This document shows positions 51,252-61,419 of a DNA stretch of 64,000 bases, piece by piece (position 1 is the stretch's first letter; the number at the start of each line of letters is the position of its first letter). Source of the stretch: Candidatus Mediterraneibacter stercoripullorum (GTDB lineage: Bacteria; Bacillota; Clostridia; Lachnospirales; Lachnospiraceae); the NCBI GenBank assembly GCA_019115765.1, contig DXCZ01000105.1, positions 62,001 to 126,000 on the forward strand, written 5' to 3'. Both the position numbers and the translations under genes were made by a program. The notes beneath the pieces were generated by a model. That model was given only the letters and a program-made list of their open reading frames with translations. It made no database searches and had not been told where the DNA came from.

Positions 51252-52553
51252 TTAGTCTGTCTTCTGTCCCAGGAGATAATCGATAAACTGCTGAGCTGTT
51301 CTTCCCGACAGTCCGCCATGAGACAGCTCCCATTTATTCGCCTCCAGAAGCAGCTCCTCCTCCGGCATCTGTATGCCGTCTCGCTGAGCCAGCACACGTA
51401 CGATCTCCTGAAATGCCTTCTTATCCGGTGAGCCGAAATAGATCGTCACGCCGAATCTTGCAACCAGAGACAGCTTCTCCTGCACCGTATCGTTGGTATG
51501 GAGCTCCTCGTCCCGGTCCGCCTTGTCCCGGAATGTCTCCCGGATCAGGTGGCGTCTGTTGGAAGTAGCGTAGATCAGCACATTCTCCGGCTTCTTCTCC
51601 AGGCCGCCCTCGATCACCGCCTTCAGATATTTATATTCAATCTCAAACTCTTCGAAAGACAGATCATCCATGTAGATGATAAACTTGTAATTACGGTTCT
51701 TGATCTGGGCAATCACATCGTTCAGATCCTGGAACTGATGCTTGTACACTTCGATCATCCTGAGTCCCTGATCATAATACTGGTTCAGGATGGCTTTGAT
51801 TGAGGATGACTTCCCGGTGCCGGCGTCACCGAACAGCAGGCAGTTGTTGGCCTTCCTTCCGGCAACAAACGCCTCTGTATTGTCGATCAGCTTCTTTTTC
51901 GCGATCTCATAGCCCACCAGATCATCCAGATGTACGTGCGCAATATTGGTAATGGGAACGATCTCCGCATCTCCTCCTTCCGGATGTTCCACCCGGAATG
52001 CCTTGTGAAGTCCCATACGCCCTACACCGAACTCCTTGTAGAACTGGGTTACCTTTCTCTTGAAATCTTCCGCGTCCTGTGCGCTCCCCAGGATACGGGA
52101 CAAATCGCAGATCCGGTCTCTGACTCTGTGATTGTAGACCTTTCCGCCGCCTTCCACGTTCTGATAATCCATAAGTATCTCCAGACAGCCGGCTTCCAGA
52201 GCGTTCTCCATTTCTGAGAAATCATAGTCAAAAAGCTCTTTAAAGATCTCGAAGTCGTGCAGTGCCACAGCGTTAATGCTGCCCTTCACCTCTCCCACGA
52301 TCTCACAGGCAGTGCTGTAGGCATTCTCATCATTTGCCAGCAGATACGTCAGATAGGCATGCCACAGATTTCCCGCAAACCCATGGCTCTCCGACAGTTC
52401 CAGAAGCTGGTTGACACATTCGAAAAGAAGTCCTCTCAGATCTTCCTTATTGTAATAGCTGTTCCCGTAGTTTTCCATCAGGAATGTCATGTCCTGGAGC
52501 AGCTCGCCTCCGTCCATGTTTTTATACAGCATCAGTTCATTGGTACGCATCAT
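51252..52553 (-). CDS. DUF815-type AAA ATPase
   Basis: NCLLFGDAGTGKSSSIKAIL...FIIYMDDLSFEEFE...VLIYATSNRRHLI. Confidence 0.9.
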   Translation of the reverse strand: MMRTNELMLYKNMDGGELLQDMTFLMENYGNSYYNKEDLRGLLFECVNQLLELSESHGFAGNLWHAYLTYLLANDENAYSTACEIVGEVKGSINAVALHDFEIFKELFDYDFSEMENALEAGCLEILMDYQNVEGGGKVYNHRVRDRICDLSRILGSAQDAEDFKRKVTQFYKEFGVGRMGLHKAFRVEHPEGGDAEIVPITNIAHVHLDDLVGYEIAKKKLIDNTEAFVAGRKANNCLLFGDAGTGKSSSIKAILNQYYDQGLRMIEVYKHQFQDLNDVIAQIKNRNYKFIIYMDDLSFEEFEIEYKYLKAVIEGGLEKKPENVLIYATSNRRHLIRETFRDKADRDEELHTNDTVQEKLSLVARFGVTIYFGSPDKKAFQEIVRVLAQRDGIQMPEEELLLEANKWELSHGGLSGRTAQQFIDYLLGQKTD

Positions 52554-52570
52554 ATTCCTCCTTGTGCAAG

Positions 52571-52670
52571 GGCCTGGTACACAGTTATTCCCGCGAGCAA
52601 CGAGCCAAGGGGACATGCTGGCATGTCCATTTGGCGACTGCCGCGAGGGTCAAAGAGTGTACTAATAGTT
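52571..52670. repeat. Structured intergenic repeat C (extended hairpin)
   Basis: GTACAC/GTGTAC outer, CCGCG/CGCG(A)GG middle, GCCAA/TTGGC and GGACATGC-TG-GCATGTCC apical. Confidence 0.65.
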
Positions 52671-53792
52671 GCCCAGTATCTTCAGATTAGTTGTCTCTTC
52701 ACGCAGTCCCCGGATGGCATTCTTCACCGCAGCATCCTCCATGTTTCCGTCAAAGTCCACGAAGAACATGTACTCCCATTTTCTTCCTTCTATGGGTCTG
52801 GACTCGATCTTGGTCATGTTCAGGTCATTATAGATAAAATGGGACAGAATCCGGTAAAGGGATCCGCTGGTGTGGGGCACTTCAAAACGGATACTCATCT
52901 TGGAAGCATTTTTCAGGAAGATCTTCTGGTTTGTCACAACAATAAACCGGGTGGAATTATCCGGATCATCGTTGATCCGATCCGCAAGCACGGACAGTCC
53001 GTAGACTTTCGCCGCGTATGCGCTGCACACTGCCGCCTGAGTACGATCCTGTTCCTCAAGCACCTTTTTCGCCGCAATCGCGGTATTCCCCACACTGATC
53101 CTCTGCCAGTCCCCATGGGCGTCCAGGAACCGTGTCGTCTGCATCAGTGCCTCTGCCTTAGAGTAGACCCGCTTTACTTCTGAAAGTTTTGTTCCGGGCA
53201 GGCCGGAAAGCGTATTGACAATGGGCAGGATTGTCTCCGCCACGATATAATTTTCAAATTCATCCAGGAGATCGTACATCTCATTGACCGGTCCGGCGGA
53301 AGAATTCTCAATAGGCAGCACCGCATAATCCGCGGAACCCTCCTCGATGGCTTCCATGGCCTCCCGGAACGTACGCACATGGAAACTGTTCACATCTTCT
53401 CCGAAATACTGTTTCATAGCGGCCTGCCCATAGGCGCCTTCCGTCCCCTGGAACACCACTCTTGCATTCTTCTTGTCCAGTTCATCCACCCGGATAAAAG
53501 GCAGTCTCCCCAGAGCGCCGGCCTCGACCAGCTGCTGATACTGAAGCTTCCGGCTCATGGACATGAGCTGCTGGTAGAGTTCCTGGATCCCCTTCTTGTT
53601 AAAATCTCCTTCTACTCTGGACGCCACATCCGCCAGCTTCTCATTTTCCCGCTGCCGGTCAAACACCTTGCGTCCGTTTTTTACTTTATATTCTCCGACC
53701 TCTTTACAGACTTCCATCCTTCTCTGGAAAAGCTCTGTGATCTGGTCGTCAATCTCATCCAACTGTACTCTCAGTTCTTCCAATGCGGCCAT
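52662..53792 (-). CDS. pheA: Bifunctional chorismate mutase/prephenate dehydratase
   Basis: N-terminal chorismate mutase; FQGTEGAYGQAAMKQYFGE; ACT domain. Confidence 0.95.
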   Translation of the reverse strand: MAALEELRVQLDEIDDQITELFQRRMEVCKEVGEYKVKNGRKVFDRQRENEKLADVASRVEGDFNKKGIQELYQQLMSMSRKLQYQQLVEAGALGRLPFIRVDELDKKNARVVFQGTEGAYGQAAMKQYFGEDVNSFHVRTFREAMEAIEEGSADYAVLPIENSSAGPVNEMYDLLDEFENYIVAETILPIVNTLSGLPGTKLSEVKRVYSKAEALMQTTRFLDAHGDWQRISVGNTAIAAKKVLEEQDRTQAAVCSAYAAKVYGLSVLADRINDDPDNSTRFIVVTNQKIFLKNASKMSIRFEVPHTSGSLYRILSHFIYNDLNMTKIESRPIEGRKWEYMFFVDFDGNMEDAAVKNAIRGLREETTNLKILGNY

Positions 53793-53890
53793 CTGTTTTC
53801 TCCTTTCGCTGTCCGCTCCTTTTACTGCAGACTTATGTATTATAATACAATTTCCGTATAAAATCTACGTTTCCGCTCCATACTTTTTCT

Positions 53891-54277
53891 ATGATGAAGA
53901 ACAAGTTTATTTTATGCGGCACCCTTGGCTGGTGCATGGAGATCATTTTTACCGGACTGGGCTCACTGAAAAACCATGAGAACCGTCTGACAGCACGTAC
54001 GTCCATCTGGATGTTCCCGATTTACGGCATGGCCTGCTTCCTCACCCCACTCTGCCGGCTGCTGAAAAACAGGAGTCTGCTGACCCGGGGAATCCTCTAT
54101 ACATGTTGTATATTCGCAGCGGAATACCTGTGCGGCAGTCTGCTGAAACGGCATGGCGCCTGCCCCTGGGACTACAGCCATGCCAGGTTCAATATCGATG
54201 GCGTGATCCGCCTCGACTACGCGCCCTTCTGGTTCGGAGCCGGGCTGATCTTCGAGAAACTCCTCAGAGAAAAGTAA
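53891..54277 (+). CDS. Small membrane protein of the CmpB-like 'putative ABC transporter permease' family
   Basis: GWCMEIIFTGLG...SIWMFPIYGMACFLTP...CPWDYS. Confidence 0.75.
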   Translation: MMKNKFILCGTLGWCMEIIFTGLGSLKNHENRLTARTSIWMFPIYGMACFLTPLCRLLKNRSLLTRGILYTCCIFAAEYLCGSLLKRHGACPWDYSHARFNIDGVIRLDYAPFWFGAGLIFEKLLREK

Positions 54278-54348
54278 TACATGTCCGCTTTACAAACTAC
54301 AGGTTTTAGTATATGATGAGATGGATAAAAAAGAATGGGAGGTATACA

Positions 54349-54885
54349 ATGAACGTGACAGACTGCATCAGAACCCGCAGAAGTATCCGCAGATACAGGC
54401 CGGATCCGGTAGATCATTCTCTCATTGATCATATCGTATCCGCAGCTTCTTATTCCCCTTCATGGAAAAACACTCAGATCACCCGGTACACAGCCATCGA
54501 GGATCCTTCACTCTTAAGTGAGATCGCTGACCGATTCACCCCTGATTACAATTCAAATATTATCCGTCAGGCACCTGTACTTATGGCTGTTACGCTGGTC
54601 AGAGGCCGCAGCGGCTTTGAACGTGACGGTTCCTTTTCAACGAAAAAAGGAGACCGCTGGCAGATGTTTGATGTGGGCGCCGCCTGCCAGACCTTCTGTC
54701 TGGCTGCATGGGAGCAGGGACTTGGCACGGTGATCATGGGGATTTTTGATGAAGACGGCATATCAGAGCTCCTGCAGATTCCAGAGGAGCAGGAACTGGC
54801 GGCGCTGATCGCTCTTGGATGGCCTGATATCAAACCGGAAGCCCCAAAGCGAAAAACTGTGGAGCAGCTGCTCCGTTACATATAA
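54349..54885 (+). CDS. Nitroreductase family protein
   Basis: [28 protein letters not shown]. Confidence 0.9.
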   Translation: MNVTDCIRTRRSIRRYRPDPVDHSLIDHIVSAASYSPSWKNTQITRYTAIEDPSLLSEIADRFTPDYNSNIIRQAPVLMAVTLVRGRSGFERDGSFSTKKGDRWQMFDVGAACQTFCLAAWEQGLGTVIMGIFDEDGISELLQIPEEQELAALIALGWPDIKPEAPKRKTVEQLLRYI

Positions 54886-54898
54886 AAGGAGGTTACTT

Positions 54899-55819
54899 AT
54901 GAGACATTTGATGAGTCCGCTGGATTTTTCAGTGGAAGAACTTGACAAACTGCTGGATCTGGCACAGGACATTGAGGCACATCCGGCAAAATACGCTCAC
55001 GCATGCGAAGGAAAGAAGCTGGCTACCCTTTTCTATGAGCCCAGCACCCGTACCCGTTTAAGCCATGAAGCGGCAATGCTGAACCTGGGAGGCAGCGTCA
55101 TGGGATTTTCTTCCGCTGATTCCAGTTCCGCGGCAAAGGGAGAAAGCGTATCAGACACGATCCGCACCATTTCCTGTTACGCAGATATCTGCGCCATGCG
55201 CCACCCTAAGGAAGGAGCGCCCATGGTAGCGTGCCAGCACTCTTCCATACCGGTGATCAATGCCGGAGACGGCGGGCATCAGCATCCGACACAGACACTG
55301 ACAGACCTGCTCACTATCCGCAACCTGAAGGGGCGCCTGAGCAACATGACTATCGGACTGTGCGGAGACCTGAAATTCGGGCGTACCGTACACTCTCTGA
55401 TCAACGCTCTTGTCAGATATGAAGGGATCCGCTTCATCATGATCTCTCCGGAAGAGCTGAGACTGCCGGAATACATACGGCATGATGTACTGGACCGCAA
55501 CAATGTTCCCTACGAGGAAGTCGTCCGTCTGGAAGACGCCCTGCCCAATCTGGACATTCTCTACATGACTCGTGTCCAGAAGGAACGTTTCTTCAATGAA
55601 GAAGACTATGTCCGCATGAAAGACTTCTATATTCTGGACCGGGCGAAAATGAAGCTTGCTCCTAAAGACATGTACGTCCTTCATCCGCTTCCGAGAGTCA
55701 ATGAGATCTCCGTTGAGGTGGACGATGATCCAAGAGCCGCATATTTCCGTCAAGTTCAGTACGGCGTATATGTCCGTATGGCTCTGATCCTGACACTGCT
55801 GGATATTCATGTAGACTGA
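54899..55819 (+). CDS. pyrB: Aspartate carbamoyltransferase catalytic subunit
   Basis: [33 protein letters not shown]. Confidence 0.97.
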   Translation: MRHLMSPLDFSVEELDKLLDLAQDIEAHPAKYAHACEGKKLATLFYEPSTRTRLSHEAAMLNLGGSVMGFSSADSSSAAKGESVSDTIRTISCYADICAMRHPKEGAPMVACQHSSIPVINAGDGGHQHPTQTLTDLLTIRNLKGRLSNMTIGLCGDLKFGRTVHSLINALVRYEGIRFIMISPEELRLPEYIRHDVLDRNNVPYEEVVRLEDALPNLDILYMTRVQKERFFNEEDYVRMKDFYILDRAKMKLAPKDMYVLHPLPRVNEISVEVDDDPRAAYFRQVQYGVYVRMALILTLLDIHVD

Positions 55820-55850
55820 TAATTTCGCACAGAAAAATGGAGGAAGAAAA

Positions 55851-56294
55851 ATGGTAAAAAACACATTGAACGTAGGACGCATCTCCGAAGGATTTGTTCT
55901 CGACCATATCGAGGCCGGGAAAAGCATGGATATCTATAAATACCTGCACCTGGACAAACTGGACTGCTGTGTCGCCATTATCAAAAATGCAAAAAGCAGC
56001 AAAATGGGAAAGAAAGACATCATGAAGATCGAATGCCCCATAGACTTTATGGACCTTGACATTCTCGGATTTATCGACCACAACATTACGGTCAATATCA
56101 TTGAGAACGAGAAGATCGTAGAGAAGAAGCAGCTGACACTGCCTAAAGAGATCCGTAATGTGATCAAATGCAAAAACCCGAGATGCATCACTTCCATCGA
56201 ACAGGAATTGGATCACGTATTCGTTCTGACCGATGAGGAGAATCAGATCTACCGCTGCAAATACTGCGAAGAAAAATACCGCAGAAGAAGATGA
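55851..56294 (+). CDS. pyrI: Aspartate carbamoyltransferase regulatory subunit
   Basis: PyrI with zinc cysteines CKNPRC...CKYCEEKY. Confidence 0.97.
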   Translation: MVKNTLNVGRISEGFVLDHIEAGKSMDIYKYLHLDKLDCCVAIIKNAKSSKMGKKDIMKIECPIDFMDLDILGFIDHNITVNIIENEKIVEKKQLTLPKEIRNVIKCKNPRCITSIEQELDHVFVLTDEENQIYRCKYCEEKYRRRR

Positions 56295-56515
56295 TGCTGA
56301 AAAAACTGTCTTTGACACAGGGAAACAGCTCTGATATGGATTGAAAATTATAATCGACTGTACTGACACATGAGAACAGGTGTTACTTCCGGCTCAAGAC
56401 GTTTTGCTCTAATTCGCCGTCCGCAACACCTGTTCTCATACTGTGTGTACAGATTGGTGATTTTCCATCTATATCGGAGTTTTTCTCTGTGTCAAAGACT
56501 GATTTTTCAGCATTC
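56294..56515. repeat. ~220-bp imperfect fold-back between convergent pyrI and the DAHP synthase gene
   Basis: ATGCTGAAAAA..GTCTTTGACACAG...TGAGAACAGGTGTT mirrored by AACACCTGTTCTCA...CTGTGTCAAAGAC..TTTTTCAGCAT. Confidence 0.85.
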
Positions 56516-57538
56516 CTCTGCTATTTTGTAGATTAGTCTTTCTGTATCATCCCAGCCAAGGCATGGATCGGTAATGGATTTTCCGTATATTCTGTGTTCG
56601 TCGATCTTCTGGCAGCCTTCTTCCAGATAACTCTCAATCATGACTCCTTTGATCAGCTGCTTCAGTTCCGTGTTGTATCTCCGGCTGTGGAGCACCTCGC
56701 TTACAATGCGGATCTGTTCCCTGAACTGCTTATTGGAGTTGGAGTGGTTGGCATCTACGATGGCAGCCGGATTCTTCAGGTCTCTCTGACGGTACATGTC
56801 AAGCAGCCGTACCAGGTCCTCATAGTGATAGTTGGGGATACATGTACCGTATTTGTCCACGCCACCTCGGAGGATCACATGGGCCAGCTCGTTTCCATCA
56901 GTGGTCACATCCATTCCTCTGTAAATGAAGTTGTGAGAACTCTGAGCTGCTACTACAGAGTTCAGCATAACAGAGAAGTCTCCGCTGGTAGGATTCTTCA
57001 TTCCAACCGGTATGTCCATGCTGCTGGCTGTCAGGCGGTGCTGCTGATTTTCTACAGAACGGGCTCCGATTGCCTCATAAGAAAGGATATCATCCAGGTA
57101 GCTTCTGTTCTCCGGATAGAGCATCTCATCCGCCGCTGTCAGGCCGCTTTCGCTGATAGCCCTGGTATGAAGTTTACGGATGGCAATGATCCCTGCCAGA
57201 AGGTCCGGTGCCTGGTCTGGCTCAGGCTGATGGAGCATTCCCTTATATCCCTCTCCGGTTGTACGGGGTTTATTTGTATAGATCCGCGGAATGATCATCA
57301 GACGGTCAGAAACTTTGTCATTGATCTTTGCCAGACGGCTGACGTACTCACACACCGAATCTTCATTATCGGCAGAACAGGGCCCTACGATAACAACGAA
57401 ACGATCTGAATTCCCTGTAAAGATATCACGAATCTCTCTGTCCCTTTCCTTCTTGATCTTAAGTATTTCGTCAGAAAGCGGATACTCTGCCTTCAATTCT
57501 GCCGGCAGAGGCAGCTCAGCGTTTATATTCATTCCCAT
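56507..57538 (-). CDS. 3-deoxy-7-phosphoheptulonate synthase (type I, AroF/G/H-like)
   Basis: VIVGPCSADNED...RTTGEGYKGMLHQP...VDANHSNSNKQFREQ. Confidence 0.95.
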   Translation of the reverse strand: MGMNINAELPLPAELKAEYPLSDEILKIKKERDREIRDIFTGNSDRFVVIVGPCSADNEDSVCEYVSRLAKINDKVSDRLMIIPRIYTNKPRTTGEGYKGMLHQPEPDQAPDLLAGIIAIRKLHTRAISESGLTAADEMLYPENRSYLDDILSYEAIGARSVENQQHRLTASSMDIPVGMKNPTSGDFSVMLNSVVAAQSSHNFIYRGMDVTTDGNELAHVILRGGVDKYGTCIPNYHYEDLVRLLDMYRQRDLKNPAAIVDANHSNSNKQFREQIRIVSEVLHSRRYNTELKQLIKGVMIESYLEEGCQKIDEHRIYGKSITDPCLGWDDTERLIYKIAEEC

Positions 57539-57595
57539 TGTTCGTTCTCTCCTGTCTCGTAGTTTTTGTATCTCGTGTACTGCTCACAAAAAAAC

Positions 57596-57985
57596 TGTGT
57601 CAAGCAAGACGATAAGCCGGGTTATGTCATTGGACAATCATCTGTCTAGGCACGGCGTTACCGCCGTGCTCGAGCGACCTACCTGAAGCGTGACGGGCCG
57701 CCACATTGCTTACGTTTCGGTCTTGCTTCGGATGGGGTTTACATGTGCCCTCTCTGTTACCAGCGAGGCGGTAGTCTCTTACACTGCCTTTCCACCCTTA
57801 CCGCACGGAAATGCGTTCCGGCTGATGCCTTCCCGTTTTCCATTGCGGCGGTTTATTTCTGTTGCACTGGCCTTGGAGTCACCTCCACCGGACGTTATCC
57901 GGCATCCTGCCCTGCGAAGCCCGGACTTTCCTCGTCTGCGGCCTTTCGGCACCTGCAGCCGCGATTGTCTGTCTTACTTGACACA
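57596..57985 (-). ncRNA. rnpB: RNase P RNA, bacterial type A
   Basis: Reverse strand has GAGGAAAGTCCGGGCTTCGCAGGGCAGG, GCAACAGAAATAAACCGCCG, GGTAAGGGTGGAAAGGC, AACCCGGCTTATC; P1 from GTGTCAAGTAAGAC/GTCTTGCTTGACAC. Confidence 0.95.
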
Positions 57986-58053
57986 GTATTTGATTATACA
58001 GAATTTCGAAAAGGATGTCCACACCCTTTTCACTTAATTTCCAGCCTTATTTT

Positions 58054-58239
58054 GTTCATTTGTTCTCAGAGTTCCGCCATAACGGAGCTGTGTTGTCCCG
58101 GCGGCCGCGCTTTCGCTCGGAGCATAGCGCAGCGGACACGTAAGGCCGCAAATGACGCGGCCTAAATGCCGGCGCTCTGCTACGGGCCTTCGTGACAACA
58201 CAGCTCCGTTATGGCTGGTATACTGAGACACGTCTGAAC
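58054..58239 (-). repeat. Repeat family B, full copy 2 (186 bp) with 22-bp perfect stem
   Basis: GCCATAACGGAGCTGTGTTGTC (58076-58097) / GACAACACAGCTCCGTTATGGC (58194-58215); reverse strand aligns to 4522-4706. Confidence 0.88.
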
Positions 58240-58247
58240 ATTAACGG

Positions 58248-58721
58248 TCAGAGTCCTTCGTCTGTGATCAGGCTGTCGCCGTCTGCGGCTGTAGTTGCCA
58301 GCTCATCGCAGCGTTCGTTCTGGGGATGCCCGGCATGGCCCTTTACCCAGTGGAATGTTACTTTGTGTTTCTCCTTTGCAGCGAGGAGTCGTTTCCACAG
58401 GTCCACATTTTTCACAGGCTCGTTCTTGCCGCGTTTCCAGTCTTTTTTCAGCCAGCCGTCCACCCAGTGCTGATTGAATGCATTTACAACATACTGGGAA
58501 TCTGAGTATACTTCAACCGTACAGGGCCGGTTCAGCGCCTCCAGGCCGGCAATGACCGCCATCAGCTCCATCCTGTTGTTGGTTGTCCGCACATACCCCT
58601 GGGACAGTTCCTTTACATGGAGCTGCCCCTTCGTATCCACATATTCCAGGACAGATCCGTAGCCTCCCGGGCCGTCTGGATTGCCTCTGGCAGCTCCATC
58701 GGTATATATCTTAACAAGCAT
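58248..58721 (-). CDS. rnhA: Ribonuclease HI
   Basis: [18 protein letters not shown]...[13 protein letters not shown]...[10 protein letters not shown]...[18 protein letters not shown]. Confidence 0.96.
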   Translation of the reverse strand: MLVKIYTDGAARGNPDGPGGYGSVLEYVDTKGQLHVKELSQGYVRTTNNRMELMAVIAGLEALNRPCTVEVYSDSQYVVNAFNQHWVDGWLKKDWKRGKNEPVKNVDLWKRLLAAKEKHKVTFHWVKGHAGHPQNERCDELATTAADGDSLITDEGL

Positions 58722-58723
58722 AT

Positions 58724-59413
58724 CTATTCCTCCAGCAGGAAGCTCTGGCCTTCCCGCTCTATCCTGACAATTCTGTCTATATACTGCGCTGCATCCTTCT
58801 CAAGGGCAAGCCGGTCGAAGATCTCATAATTATCCCAGAAATGCATGGGAAATGCTTTCTTTGTATCAATCCGTTTCATAAAGCAGTCAATCCCCCAGTA
58901 GTACTGTTCGCCAAGCCGGGGATCCACCGGTATAAAAGCTACGTCTATCTTTTCCTTCTGAAGCTTGTTTATCTCGCCCTGATATGCACGGCGCATAGCC
59001 GTATTATAAGCCCTCGGCTCTCCCTCCCAGTGCCACCAGTTCAGGTCGCCTGCATGATAAATATTCTTTCCTTTATAGTGGATAAAGAAAGCCACACCTT
59101 CATCCGTGGAACGAAGAGTCCGGATCCCGCATCTTCTGATCAGCTTCTCTTCATTAGGCCGGATAAATACAGTATCCTCATTTTCTTCCGCCTGGATATC
59201 CGATGAGAGAATAAAATGAATATCATGGAACCGGTCTCTCAGTTCAAAAATACCATTCTGAAAATGATCATAATGTGCGTGACTGGCAAAAACCATCATT
59301 CCCTTCTCCGGATCTGTCTCCGGCAGCTGTCCTTTATAATAATCAAATAAGAAATATGTGTCCTCCAGTTCAACCAGAAAACCACTGTGTCCCAGATATG
59401 TTACTTTCATCAT
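58724..59413 (-). CDS. Metallo-beta-lactamase fold hydrolase
   Basis: [31 protein letters not shown]. Confidence 0.85.
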   Translation of the reverse strand: MMKVTYLGHSGFLVELEDTYFLFDYYKGQLPETDPEKGMMVFASHAHYDHFQNGIFELRDRFHDIHFILSSDIQAEENEDTVFIRPNEEKLIRRCGIRTLRSTDEGVAFFIHYKGKNIYHAGDLNWWHWEGEPRAYNTAMRRAYQGEINKLQKEKIDVAFIPVDPRLGEQYYWGIDCFMKRIDTKKAFPMHFWDNYEIFDRLALEKDAAQYIDRIVRIEREGQSFLLEE

Positions 59414-59874
59414 AAATTCAGAATATCTACCGTCTGTACTACTTCCGGCAGAATATACTCCATATCCTCCTTTGCCATCTTTGCGCTTTCCGGCAGATTA
59501 ATGATCAGGGTCTTTTTGCGGATTCCTGCTGCCGAACGGTCCAGTATGATCTTTTTCGTGTGGCGGATATTATAAGCACGGAGAGCCTCCGGAATACCGG
59601 GCAAAAGCTTGTCCGCCACATCGCAGAGAGCGTCCGGCGCACAGTCGCTATCCATATATCCTACAGCTCCTGTAGTCAGGATCAGTCCGACTGCATTGGA
59701 ATCTGCCAGTTTCCGGATGACCGACGCCACCACTTCTCTGTTCTGCGGAAGGATCCCTGCTGCCCTCACTTCAAATCCCACCTGCTCAAGCATCCGCTTC
59801 AATGCTGATGCCGCCGCACTCTCGGCTCTCGCCTTATATGCACCTGTATCTAAAGTAAAAATTGCTGCTTTCAT
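59410..59874 (-). CDS. MogA/MoaB-type molybdopterin-binding-domain protein
   Basis: Size and fold-like motifs ILTTGAVGYMDSDCAPDAL, TLIINLPESAKMAKEDMEYILP. Confidence 0.8.
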   Translation of the reverse strand: MKAAIFTLDTGAYKARAESAAASALKRMLEQVGFEVRAAGILPQNREVVASVIRKLADSNAVGLILTTGAVGYMDSDCAPDALCDVADKLLPGIPEALRAYNIRHTKKIILDRSAAGIRKKTLIINLPESAKMAKEDMEYILPEVVQTVDILNL

Positions 59875-60082
59875 CCTATGTACCCCTTTCTTAATTCTGT
59901 CCCTTTCCGCTGTTCAGAAAACTGATATACTGCAGGACGAAACTGTCCCTCTCATCCTGACATGCGGAAAGCTCTGTAAATACACTCCCGGCGCCGTGTA
60001 ACCGGCATCCTCTTCTATTATACGGGTCCGATGAACTTAAAGCAACCTTTTAGCCCTTAGGATTTTATGAACTTATCAGAAC

Positions 60083-61369
60083 TTACCCGAGGATCCTGCG
60101 TGCAGACTCATTCGACTTTCTGTAAATCTCCTCCGGAGTATTGTCCAGATGGAAGTTTCCATCCCGGTATAATACTTTTCCGCCTATCATCGTCATTTTC
60201 ACATTCTGCTTGCTTCCACTGTAGACGATATTTTTTTCAATATTCTGGAGAGGCTGCATATTCGGCTGGTTCAGATCGATCATGATCAGATCCGCTTTCT
60301 TGCCCGCCTGCAGAGTGTCGCAGTCAGATAGTCCCATCGCATGGGCGCCTGTGACAATCGCCATCTTCAGAACATCCATAGCCGGTACCGCCTCCGGATC
60401 ATCGCAAACCACTTTCTGAAGTCCTGTGACAAGGAACATCTCCCGGAACATATCCAGACAGTTATTGCTTGCCGGCCCGTCTGTACCGATCGCCACCGGG
60501 ATATCCATATCCAGATAACGCTTCACAGGCGCGATCCCGCTGGCAAGCTTCAGATTGGAAGCCGGGTTGGTGACAACGTAAAGACCTCTCTTCTTAATAA
60601 TATCGAAGTCCGAATCATCCATATGAACTCCGTGGAAGAGTCCGCCCCCGAACCGGAACAGTCCCAGAGAATCCATATAAGCTACCGGAGACATGCCAGT
60701 CCTGGTCCGGCAGTCTTCCACTTCTTTTTTCGTCTCAGAGCAGTGTACATAGACCGGAGCCTGATATTTTTCCGCCAGCCTCGCGATGCCTTCCATCATC
60801 TCCCGGCTGGTAGTGTACTCTGCATGAAAACCGAGCTGATATGTGACCAGCCTGTCCGGATCTGTATTGTAGGTATGATAATCTGCCTCGACTTCTTCCA
60901 GGGTGCCGCCGAAATCATTGATACTCTCGCAGAATACATTCCGGAATCCGCAGTCCTTTACCGCCTGCGCTCCGGCAGGGCGTTTCATATACATATCGAA
61001 AATAGAAGTAATACCGCTTGTAAGATATTCCATCACAGCAAGCTTCGTCAGCCAGTACACATCATCCGGAGTCAGTTTTGCCTCTGCCGGGAACACCCTG
61101 GTATTCAGCCATTCATCCAGCTTCATGTCATCTGCATGTGAACGCAGGAATGTCATGGCAGAATGTGTATGAGCGTCCTTGAAACCAGGCATGATCAGGT
61201 TTTTCTGTGCATCGATCTGCTGATCCCAGCTGTTCCGGGACTGCGCCCCGTTTTCCTCTGCTTTACCTACATATGTGATCGTATCTCCGTCAATCCATAC
61301 CTCTCCTTCAAAAATCCCCTTATTTTCTTCCATAGTCAGTATTCTTGCATTGTATATCCTTGTCTTCAT
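60083..61369 (-). CDS. Amidohydrolase, SAH/MTA/adenosine-deaminase-like
   Basis: LIMPGFKDAHTHSAMTFLRS; TDGPASNNCLDMFREM; start MKTRIYNARILTM. Confidence 0.88.
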   Translation of the reverse strand: MKTRIYNARILTMEENKGIFEGEVWIDGDTITYVGKAEENGAQSRNSWDQQIDAQKNLIMPGFKDAHTHSAMTFLRSHADDMKLDEWLNTRVFPAEAKLTPDDVYWLTKLAVMEYLTSGITSIFDMYMKRPAGAQAVKDCGFRNVFCESINDFGGTLEEVEADYHTYNTDPDRLVTYQLGFHAEYTTSREMMEGIARLAEKYQAPVYVHCSETKKEVEDCRTRTGMSPVAYMDSLGLFRFGGGLFHGVHMDDSDFDIIKKRGLYVVTNPASNLKLASGIAPVKRYLDMDIPVAIGTDGPASNNCLDMFREMFLVTGLQKVVCDDPEAVPAMDVLKMAIVTGAHAMGLSDCDTLQAGKKADLIMIDLNQPNMQPLQNIEKNIVYSGSKQNVKMTMIGGKVLYRDGNFHLDNTPEEIYRKSNESARRILG

Positions 61370-61419
61370 ATGTCTCTCCTTTTTCGTAATATAGTTCCCC
61401 GTCACTGACCGGATAATTG

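Noticed and set aside
57690-58165. ORFs of 115 and 140 aa
   Set aside because: They lie over rnpB and repeat B.
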